Assembly (NCBI GenBank): GCA_964498015.1 | Contig: CAZCFT010000076.1 | Coordinates: forward strand, 1 to 12,422 | Direction: 5' to 3' | DNA length: 12,422 bases | Source of the DNA: CAWEZN01 sp964498015 | GTDB lineage: Bacteria > Zixibacteria > MSB-5A5 > GN15 > PGXB01 | Shown: in pieces, positions 1 to 6,574 of the stretch | How positions within the stretch are numbered: position 1 is the stretch's first letter | Layout: the number at the start of each line of letters is the position of its first letter | Notes under the pieces: model-generated | Told to the model about the DNA's origin: nothing | The model's database searches: none | Seen by the model: only the letters and a program-made list of their open reading frames with translations | Made by a program: the position numbers and the translations under genes

Positions 1-519
1 AGCGTTAATTCGCAAGGCAGTGTTCTGCTTAAGAGAGGTTTGGCCAATTTGCCAAATTGCTTGTCCTGCGAGTAGACCGCCGAATAGGCCAAAAGCATAA
101 CGGACTGTTGTGCTCAGGTCAGTCAAAAGGCCTGATACGGCAATTGACGCACCGGACAGGCCACCGAAAATCCCAAGCATAGCTATGAGGGGTAGAATAA
201 CGACAATCCATATTGCTCGCTTTCTTCTCAATCCTGTTGACCTTCCAGTCAGTCCAAAAAGGAACAGAAATATATAGGAACAGGTCAGGGGAATAAGCCT
301 GATTATCTGGAATTCTGCGTTATCACCAAAGCCGACCGTGAGCATTTCAAGCCACTGAGCTACTGCCTGAGTTATCCCAAATAAACCAAGCCATTTCCAC
401 GGAATATTTCCTTCCTTCCGCCCGTGCAGTAGTAATGAGGACGCGGCCAAAAGAAAAAATCCCAGGCCACTTATGAAATAGATATAATCTGCCTGATTTC
501 GCAGAAATTCGTTTATCAC
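1..519 (-). CDS. N-terminal part of a multi-pass membrane protein, probably a sensor module (truncated by window edge)
   Basis: An uninterrupted 173-codon reading frame runs from a GTG at 519 down to base 1 and has no stop, so the gene continues outside the window. The GTG is chosen because an AAGAGGA ribosome-binding site (complement of 525-531) lies 5 nt before it. The product begins MINEFLRNQADYIYFISG. It shows about five hydrophobic segments near residues 11-31, 43-62, 72-91, 102-121 and 140-158, joined by short loops with basic residues such as RRKR near 98-101. The opening pattern (Y-I-Y-F-I-x-G, then a second helix with W-L-G-L-F-G-I and Q-W-L-E) resembles the membrane sensor modules that precede histidine kinase or GGDEF domains in many bacteria. 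That is a family-level impression, and no catalytic domain is visible here. It is transcribed away from the beta-barrel gene. It could equally be another integral membrane protein. Confidence 0.7.
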   Translation of the reverse strand, partial: MINEFLRNQADYIYFISGLGFFLLAASSLLLHGRKEGNIPWKWLGLFGITQAVAQWLEMLTVGFGDNAEFQIIRLIPLTCSYIFLFLFGLTGRSTGLRRKRAIWIVVILPLIAMLGIFGGLSGASIAVSGLLTDLSTTVRYAFGLFGGLLAGQAIWQIGQTSLKQNTALRINA

Positions 520-524
520 GAAGG

Positions 525-531
525 TCCTCTT
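525..531 (-). promoter_or_regulatory. Ribosome-binding site deciding the GTG start at 519
   Basis: Read on the minus strand, this is AAGAGGA followed by CCTTC and then GTG. The good Shine-Dalgarno match at 5-nt spacing supports GTG as the start. The nearest upstream ATG is in another frame. Confidence 0.6.
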
Positions 532-777
532 GTTGTCAGCAGTTGTCGCATTCTTTGAATAAAATTAGGTTGAAGCCTGCCCCGGCGGGACTGGGATATT
601 CATCTTCCTCCCGCTCTCGCCAAATGAAACAAGCGCTTCCCCCAAAATATTCTGCTTCCATATATATCGGATTTTTAGGTAGATTTTTGAGCTGTAGAGT
701 AAGGGGTCCGGCTGTTTCCTTTGACTTTCTCTCTCTCCTCAGTGGGCCAGGTTCTGATAAGTCTAACCATTCTTCCG

Positions 778-870
778 GCTATAGGAATGGCAGATTCTTC
801 CGATATGATTAGTATCTTAATTTGGCGTGGTCATTGGCCGGAATATAGAAAATGACCGCTATGGGAATGG
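778..870. repeat. Pair of 13-nt direct repeats, 80 nt apart
   Basis: GCTATAGGAATGG at 778-790 and GCTATGGGAATGG at 858-870 differ at one base and are in the same orientation. Their start-to-start distance is 80 nt. One copy lies upstream of the candidate promoter and the other just downstream of it, so they could be regulator sites. Two copies alone could also be chance. Confidence 0.35.
822..849 (+). promoter_or_regulatory. Weak sigma70-like promoter candidate for the barrel operon
   Basis: TTGGCG at 822-827, a 16-nt gap, then TATAGA at 844-849. Each box matches the consensus at four of six positions. Transcription would begin near 856, about 50 nt before the ATG at 908. Only position and partial consensus support it. 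Confidence 0.25.
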
Positions 871-907
871 GGGTAAAGAAATATTCACCTTAAACTATTC
901 AAATATT

Positions 908-1030
908 ATGGCTCAAAAAAATACAATCAGGTACAGGTACAAGAACGCAGGATTGATTGCTATTGTATCTCTTTCAATCCTTGTCGCATTGCCGGTTTCG
1001 ACACCGGCGTCGGATAAACTTCAACAATGA
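908..1030 (+). pseudogene. Signal-peptide fragment of the beta-barrel protein, ended by in-frame TGA
   Basis: An ATG at 908 opens a 40-residue frame: a basic N-region (K4, R9, R11, K13), a hydrophobic core (G-L-I-A-I-V-S-L-S-I-L-V-A-L) and a small-residue end (S-T-P-A-S) typical of Sec signal-peptidase cleavage, then DKLQQ and TGA at 1028-1030. The next codons in the same frame continue as FDNLTRAV and run open to 2890. This fragment is therefore most simply the missing export signal of the downstream outer-membrane protein, not a gene of its own. An in-frame GTG at 827 would add 27 uncharacteristic residues ahead of the signal peptide, so 908 is preferred. No strong Shine-Dalgarno sequence precedes the ATG. 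Whether the TGA is a real mutation, a strain variant or a sequencing error cannot be told from the sequence. Confidence 0.6.
1028..1030 (+). other. In-frame TGA separating signal peptide from mature barrel protein
   Basis: The codons around it are CAA CAA TGA TTT GAC, all in one frame from 908 to 2890. A single C-to-T change from CGA (Arg) would create it and would restore DKLQQRFDNLTRAV. No frame change is needed on either side. Confidence 0.7.
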
Positions 1031-1051
1031 TTTGACAACCTTACCCGCGCG

Positions 1052-2890
1052 GTGGGCTCTTCCCACGGGTTGACGCTCGCAATTTTGAAGCAACTCAAAG
1101 ATCACGACGCCAGATATCGGGATAAAAATGGTCGTCCAGTTGAAACGCGCATGGTTCAGGGCCGGGCGGCGCTGAGTCCAATCTGCCAATTGGTTGCATC
1201 GTTTGATGCCAATTCGCTCGAAGTTGAAAAGCTATTGGCGAAATTCAGGAAAGTTTCTTCGGAAACAAAGGCTTCGCCCGACTTTGTCAAGGACCTCGAA
1301 CCGAAAGCTGTCGCGCTGGAGTTGGATTTCAATAAGTACAGAGGATATGTAAACAAATTTTATCGGAAGGCAGTGTCGGACTTTGGAAAACCGGATGAGA
1401 ATGTCGAACAACCGATGGCGCTGGCAAGAGGTCAACGATTTGCTGTCACTGGGGAGGCCGATCTTCTAATGGGGGCTTCATCCTATAAGCGTCCCAATAC
1501 CAACCCGCTTTTTAAATCAAGCGCTACGGATTTCGGCTTCGGAGCTGAAGCGCGATATGTTCCCGAGAATAGGACCAACATCGGCTTAAGCATTAACCAT
1601 AAGAAGACGGTTGAACGGCGCGAGATAGCTCTGACTGATATAGCCCTGACGGGGACTCATAATTTCACGCCGAATCTTAGTATCGGGACAGGGATTGATT
1701 TTTCCGGTTTCTCCGATGCGGCGGTAAAAGAGCTTGGCTATTCCGACAAGGGAATATTTTTGGCCGGTTCATTGAGCGGGGCGAATCTGCGGGCAAATAG
1801 TAAATTGAGATGGTCGGGACGTCATTATGGCAAAATCGCCAGCGCCGACTATGGCGTGATGACATGGAATAATGACCTCAAGATTCCTGCCGGTTCGGGC
1901 AATTTGGGCTTCAAATTGAATTATCTCAAGCAATCTTATGATCTTGATGCCGCCGACCATACTGATTTCAATCCCGTGGCGGTATGGCAATTATCGAATG
2001 GCGGAACTGAGATAGAGGCCGATTATCGCAAGATATCTTATCCCAATGTTGATGGGTGTCCTCTTGAAAGCCAGAGAATCAAGGGAACTCTCGCCATAAA
2101 ATCGAGAGTAGGATCAAAAAGCAAATCATGGGGCCCTCAGGTTGTGAAATATGATTACCCCAACGCCGACCAGAATAACTTTATTGATCTTAAGCTGGTC
2201 TCTCAAAGCATGGGCAGGGAAGATAAATATTTTACTCAAACGACTTTCGACATCACCTATCGTCTCTTTTCAGACTCTTTGCAACATGATTTTGCCCAGA
2301 TTGAGTGGCGTAAAAGCAAGAATCCGTTTGGTACGGGAATATATTCAAAATTGAATTTATCCGTGCGAGGTTACACCGGCTCCGTTGATAAAAGCAATTA
2401 TCTGAATGTCTATAATATTCATCCGCCCCATTCGGCAGATTGTTTCCTGAGTTTCGGTTGGACCAAGGCTAATACTCTTTGGCTGAAAGCGCTCTCGGTC
2501 GGACCGGTCATAGGCGCCCGGATGTTGATCGATACCGAGCGGGACAAGTTTTTCAAGAATGACCTGAATGACGTTGACTATATTTTCCGAAACCCCGAAA
2601 ATAATATCCGGGGAGGTGTGGAGGCGTCGGCGCGGGTGACGTTTGGCCCTGATATTAGCTGTGATGCGGCTCTTTCATATATTCAATCTTTTCTCTACAA
2701 CGCCAAGCCGGTTCGCAGTTCAAGCATAGCAAGATTCGAGACCAGAGCCTCATATCCCCTCCGATCTGATTTCGTGATTGATGCTTATACTAATTTGCAG
2801 AGCACCAGGGCCGACCTCGAGTCGGCAGCTGATCTTCAAAAGTCGGATTTCGGCATAAAATTAAGATATCTATTTGATTCGAATAAGTGA
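1052..2890 (+). CDS. Outer-membrane beta-barrel protein (main body, lacks its own signal peptide)
   Basis: The frame is open from the TGA at 1028 to a TGA at 2888-2890. GTG 1052 is the first possible start and ATG 1151 the first ATG, but neither has a ribosome-binding site and neither supplies an export signal. The true start is probably ATG 908, across the in-frame stop. The first 125 or so residues after the stop are helical and charged (for example EVEKLLAKFRKVSSETKAS), suggesting a periplasmic region. The rest is a series of amphipathic beta-strands with alternating polar and hydrophobic residues, many aromatic and glycine ends, starting near FAVTGEADLLMGASSYK and closing with a typical final strand (DFGIKLRYLF) four residues before the C-terminus. 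I cannot name the barrel family. The gene is followed after 28 nt by the large exported protein, so the two probably form an operon. It may be a pore, transporter or anchoring partner; no substrate is visible. Confidence 0.7.
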   Translation: MGSSHGLTLAILKQLKDHDARYRDKNGRPVETRMVQGRAALSPICQLVASFDANSLEVEKLLAKFRKVSSETKASPDFVKDLEPKAVALELDFNKYRGYVNKFYRKAVSDFGKPDENVEQPMALARGQRFAVTGEADLLMGASSYKRPNTNPLFKSSATDFGFGAEARYVPENRTNIGLSINHKKTVERREIALTDIALTGTHNFTPNLSIGTGIDFSGFSDAAVKELGYSDKGIFLAGSLSGANLRANSKLRWSGRHYGKIASADYGVMTWNNDLKIPAGSGNLGFKLNYLKQSYDLDAADHTDFNPVAVWQLSNGGTEIEADYRKISYPNVDGCPLESQRIKGTLAIKSRVGSKSKSWGPQVVKYDYPNADQNNFIDLKLVSQSMGREDKYFTQTTFDITYRLFSDSLQHDFAQIEWRKSKNPFGTGIYSKLNLSVRGYTGSVDKSNYLNVYNIHPPHSADCFLSFGWTKANTLWLKALSVGPVIGARMLIDTERDKFFKNDLNDVDYIFRNPENNIRGGVEASARVTFGPDISCDAALSYIQSFLYNAKPVRSSSIARFETRASYPLRSDFVIDAYTNLQSTRADLESAADLQKSDFGIKLRYLFDSNK

Positions 2891-2906
2891 CGATTTTATG
2901 AGAAAA

Positions 2907-2913
2907 GAGAAGG
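2907..2913 (+). promoter_or_regulatory. Ribosome-binding site deciding the ATG at 2919
   Basis: GAGAAGG lies 5 nt before ATG 2919. Alternative in-frame starts are ATG 2898, preceded by an AT-rich stretch without a Shine-Dalgarno match, and TTG 2874, which lies inside the barrel gene. The first ATG would only add seven residues to the signal peptide. Confidence 0.55.
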
Positions 2914-2918
2914 TTTGT

Positions 2919-5900
2919 ATGAATAATACATGTTTCCTGAAGCCGTCGAGCTGGTTAATAACCGCCGTTTGTCTTATGCTTGCGTGCGTTGGATTGCCTG
3001 CTCAGGCGAGTTGCCCAATAGACCAGGAGTATAAAGAAGCTCTCCAGCAAACAGAAGATGAATTCAAGGCGTTCCGCGAGACCCTGCAACAAGGGAGCGG
3101 AAAGCTTGAAGAGTTTGAAGGTAAGTACCAGGAGTATGAAGATGTCATTTTTTCGCAGGATATGGAAAAAGGGATCAAGCTGGCCTGTGAGATATTTGGA
3201 TGCGACCCGAAAGATAGAAGTCAGGCTAAGAAGTATCTCTCGGATATTAGGGAGACATTCAATACTCTCGATAAAGAAGGCGTTAAATCAAAAATGAAGC
3301 TGGCCGCGCGAAGAATGAAAAAGGCGGACAAAATCGCAGGTGAAGTCGAAGGGGCGTACGAATTTGCTAAGAAATTTGATCCGGAGAATGCGAAAGAAAA
3401 TCCAACCTATGGCCTCCGCTTGATAGGTAATATTCTGACGGAGAGCGCTGACAAGATGAATAAGATTCCGCTGGTGGGACGGATTCTCGGCGATTGGGTA
3501 AAAGCGTATGGCGAAGTGGCTGGGGATTTCGCCAATGCTCTTGACCGTCTAAGCGCCAAAATAAAAGCCTTTCGGCAAGGCGCGCTCTGCGCTCAATCAG
3601 GTCTACTGATGGAGGAACAAAATGCTTTTCATAAGGCCCTACAGGATGGAGGCGAGTTCGGTGGTCAGGATTGCCTCACTTATTTCGCGGTGGACAAATT
3701 TAAGAGACTCCGGGGTTCGGTTTTTGAAGGACAGGGAAATTATTTTCTCTTCGACCCGGAATCCTGTCGGGGATATTTTTCGCCGATAGGGAATACCGAT
3801 ATAGTCTACGATTGGCATGCTCTACTTATCAAGCCTCGGCGTCTAACAACCGACTGGCTCTCCAGCCGCGCTCGTTCGCTAAACGACCAATTGATTCAGG
3901 ATGCCCGGAGTAGCGCCAATCTAATAATCGGGTTGGCAGATCAAACAAATAAGGGCTGGGTTATTATTGAGGCGCTCAAGCTTTTTTCAAGAGTCCAATA
4001 TTTTGCCGGTCTCGGTGAGGATGTAATAGTAGCCAATTATGTTATTGATACAGATGTCCATAACGAAATTCAGCAGATTGTCAGCAAATATAACGAGTAT
4101 GTTTACGCTTCCGGCGCTGTAAATGGCTCTGAAGGCGGGGAGAAGAAGTCTCTGGCCGGGGCCTCAGTTGTTTTTAATCTCGATGGAAAAAATTTCTCGA
4201 CCGCTACCAATCAGGATGGTCAATATGAACTCCTGATGAAAGGTCAAGTCGGCGCAACCATTGAGATTTCTGTCTCCAAAGAAGGGTATGACCCTCATAA
4301 AACATCAGGCAAAATGCCGGAAAAGGTTGTGCTGGGGTATGATTTTACTTTGGAGAAGCCGGTCAGTACATTTACCATTATGGGGACCATATTCGACAAG
4401 AGCGCTACACCCCCAAAGCCGGTATCGGACGTAACCGTGACCGCCGCCGGTCCGGGGAAAACTGAGGGTGGCGAGACAGCCTCGGGGGCTGATGGTTCGT
4501 ACACTATCACTCTTACCACGCCGCCGAATTCTCTGGTGACTGTAACCGCGACGAGGGAAGGATCAAGTGGAAGTAACCAGACTGTCGCCGCAGGTTTGGC
4601 TAAATCAGGAGTAGATATATTCCTTGCAATAAAGCAAATTCCGGATACAAGCGCCCTTCCCGGTTGGACGGTTACCGTAATTGTCGTCGATAACAATGGC
4701 AATCCGCTCTCCGGGGCAATCGTATCGGGGGGACCGGCCGCAGTGACGACCGATGCCGGCGGACGGGCGGCGGTTGGCCCGATTTCACTTGCTCCCCTGA
4801 AAAATGAGGAACCGGTCACTGTGACGCTTACCGCTTCCATAACCACACAGGGAGGCATCACCGTTGCCGGCAGTTCGCAAACTGTGACTTATGCGGGTGA
4901 GCTGAATTCGGCAGTGACTCTCAGCATCCCGGTTCTGCTCCCTACTGAAGTGACGATTTCGGGCTTAGTCACTGATGCCAACGGCGTTGCCGTTGACGGC
5001 GCAGCTGTCAGCGCAGATAAAGGTTCGACTGCGACCAATAGCGCCGGTCAGTACACAATCGGCCCATTGACAATGGTAGCCGACCAAACTCTCGCTATAA
5101 ACGCAACCAAGTCAGAAGGGAAGAACAGTTATGGCGGAACGCCGGTCACGGTGACTTGTGACGGCAAGAACAAGAATATCTCGGCGCCGACAATAATACT
5201 GAGCATCCTGCAGTTGCAGGAAGTTACAATATCCGGGCGCGTGATCGGGGTCGATGATAAGCCCCTGAGCGGTGTAGCCGTGAAATGCTTAGGAGCAAGC
5301 GTTTCGACCGGCTCAGGCGGGGAATTCACTTTGCCTCCGATTCAACTGGAACTGGGGAAACCGGCGGAAGTGACCGGATCGATTATGATGTCTAATGGCG
5401 ATGTTGCCTCGGGTTCCACCAGCGTAACTCCGACCTCACCCACCCTCGGAGGCGCTCTGATCACCCTTCAGGTAAAATCGGTTCCGGCCGATTCAGTTCA
5501 AAACGGCAATCCGATTGATTCAGCTCTAAGCGACGTAGAGAATGATACAACATCAAACCTTAATCCGATGCAGGCTCTCATGGAGTTTGAGTTTCTGGTA
5601 GCGCAGATGGAGAATATGGCGAATAATTTCTTCAGCTACGCCGACAATTTCGACCAGCGACTGAGGGAATTGGGACAGGAAGCCTGCAGGAACCAAAGCG
5701 TTGCATATTCTCTGAGTTCGGCTGAAAAACTTCTGGAGCAGTGTCGCCAGACTATGACCGAAATAAATCGTACTTATGGCCTTTTCAAGGCTGGCTTCGA
5801 CAGAAATCCTTTCGATCCCGCTTTTCTGTCGGCGGCTGCAGATTATGGGTTGAGCCAGAATCGTATTTCCGCCATGGACGGAAGATATCAGAAAATGCTC

Positions 5901-6473
5901 GGAGATTTCGGGTTGTATCAATGTGATAAAAATGTCACTGATGTCAATGCGGGCGATGTGGCCCAGAATGATGCTGATCCCGATGATGTCGAGACTGGCG
6001 CGGAATCGGGAGGCGGCGTGGAGGTTTGCGGCGACGGAATCGATAACGACGGCGATAATCTTATTGATGAATGCGATGCGGGATGTTGCGATAAGAATGT
6101 CCAGATAACAGTATCAGATTGCGGCACGGCGCCAGATGATATTTTTCTGGTGGCCATCGACGGAATGGAAGTGGGAGTGACTCCCAAAGGCAACGCCAAT
6201 ACATTCAATGTGGAATTGAGCCCGGGCGGGCATTCGGTCATCGTTACTTGTCTCGATGATGGGGGAGAGCCGGGGGTCGCCGATGACATCGGCACAGCCT
6301 GTGCGACTGTTGTGATTTATGGAACGCAGACAGATATCGGAGGCGGCGAGATGGCTATTGCTCTGTCTGCAACGCAAAATATCGGATTTGTTGTGCCGTC
6401 AAGCGCCAATCCTCCGGCGTTGAATAAAGTCTATGACGGCCGCACCTTGCAGGGATTGGAGAAGAATAAATGA
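2919..6473 (+). CDS. Large exported multi-domain protein with CarboxypepD-regulatory-like/Ig-like repeats and MopE-type metal-binding motif
   Basis: The product has 1184 residues. Residues 1-30 form a Sec signal peptide ending L-P-A-Q-A before SCPIDQ. Residues about 33-400 are mostly helical and charged with possible coiled coils (EALQQTEDEFKAFRETLQQ near the start) and match no family I recognise. About five beta-sandwich modules follow near 400-480, 482-571, 582-676, 677-767 and 768-858. Their V-x-D-x-x-G-x-P-L-x-G-A-x-V and S-x-G-x-Y-T patterns are those of carboxypeptidase-regulatory-like/Ig-like domains. Residues about 860-1005 are helical again. An acidic linker leads to CGDGIDNDGDNLIDE at 1037-1051, the MopE-type putative metal-binding motif, and then a small beta domain of about 110 residues to the end. 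No membrane anchor or sorting signal is seen after the signal peptide. The gene follows the barrel gene after 28 nt. Role inferred: surface or periplasmic structural/adhesive protein working with the barrel; function unknown. Confidence 0.85.
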   Translation: MNNTCFLKPSSWLITAVCLMLACVGLPAQASCPIDQEYKEALQQTEDEFKAFRETLQQGSGKLEEFEGKYQEYEDVIFSQDMEKGIKLACEIFGCDPKDRSQAKKYLSDIRETFNTLDKEGVKSKMKLAARRMKKADKIAGEVEGAYEFAKKFDPENAKENPTYGLRLIGNILTESADKMNKIPLVGRILGDWVKAYGEVAGDFANALDRLSAKIKAFRQGALCAQSGLLMEEQNAFHKALQDGGEFGGQDCLTYFAVDKFKRLRGSVFEGQGNYFLFDPESCRGYFSPIGNTDIVYDWHALLIKPRRLTTDWLSSRARSLNDQLIQDARSSANLIIGLADQTNKGWVIIEALKLFSRVQYFAGLGEDVIVANYVIDTDVHNEIQQIVSKYNEYVYASGAVNGSEGGEKKSLAGASVVFNLDGKNFSTATNQDGQYELLMKGQVGATIEISVSKEGYDPHKTSGKMPEKVVLGYDFTLEKPVSTFTIMGTIFDKSATPPKPVSDVTVTAAGPGKTEGGETASGADGSYTITLTTPPNSLVTVTATREGSSGSNQTVAAGLAKSGVDIFLAIKQIPDTSALPGWTVTVIVVDNNGNPLSGAIVSGGPAAVTTDAGGRAAVGPISLAPLKNEEPVTVTLTASITTQGGITVAGSSQTVTYAGELNSAVTLSIPVLLPTEVTISGLVTDANGVAVDGAAVSADKGSTATNSAGQYTIGPLTMVADQTLAINATKSEGKNSYGGTPVTVTCDGKNKNISAPTIILSILQLQEVTISGRVIGVDDKPLSGVAVKCLGASVSTGSGGEFTLPPIQLELGKPAEVTGSIMMSNGDVASGSTSVTPTSPTLGGALITLQVKSVPADSVQNGNPIDSALSDVENDTTSNLNPMQALMEFEFLVAQMENMANNFFSYADNFDQRLRELGQEACRNQSVAYSLSSAEKLLEQCRQTMTEINRTYGLFKAGFDRNPFDPAFLSAAADYGLSQNRISAMDGRYQKMLGDFGLYQCDKNVTDVNAGDVAQNDADPDDVETGAESGGGVEVCGDGIDNDGDNLIDECDAGCCDKNVQITVSDCGTAPDDIFLVAIDGMEVGVTPKGNANTFNVELSPGGHSVIVTCLDDGGEPGVADDIGTACATVVIYGTQTDIGGGEMAIALSATQNIGFVVPSSANPPALNKVYDGRTLQGLEKNK

Positions 6474-6574
6474 TCGATATTTAAGAGATGAAGTTTCTCG
6501 GGTACTGCGCCGGCTCCTCCTTTGAAATGGGCAGGGTTGGGCGCGGATGAGCATCACAATCTATATTTTATCGA

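Larger units (their letters stand above)
520..907. other. Divergent intergenic region, no convincing gene
   Basis: About 390 nt lie between the minus-strand membrane protein and the plus-strand beta-barrel gene. An open frame at 543-812 has a TTG start, no ribosome-binding site and a composition unlike a real protein, so I do not call it. The stretch contains a pyrimidine run around 722-740, a 13-nt direct repeat (778-790 and 858-870) and a weak promoter candidate at 822-849. It probably holds the control signals for both flanking genes. Confidence 0.5.

Noticed and set aside
543..812. 89-codon open frame on the plus strand in the left intergenic region
   Set aside because: TTG start, no ribosome-binding site, low-complexity Ser/Arg/Gly-rich product with no domain pattern. 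More likely chance.
1028..2890. Alternative genetic code with TGA as a sense codon
   Set aside because: The barrel ends at TGA 2888-2890 straight after a typical final strand, and the next gene also ends at TGA, so TGA functions as a normal stop here.
4295..4861. 188-codon open frame on the minus strand inside the Ig-like domains
   Set aside because: It is the antisense of a Thr/Val/Gly/Pro-rich beta-repeat region, which commonly leaves long open antisense frames. No start signal, and the plus-strand gene is clearly real.
6474..6574. Possible bidirectional terminator between the convergent genes
   Set aside because: Only a 4-bp GAGA/TCTC pairing near 6486 was found, without a T-run.
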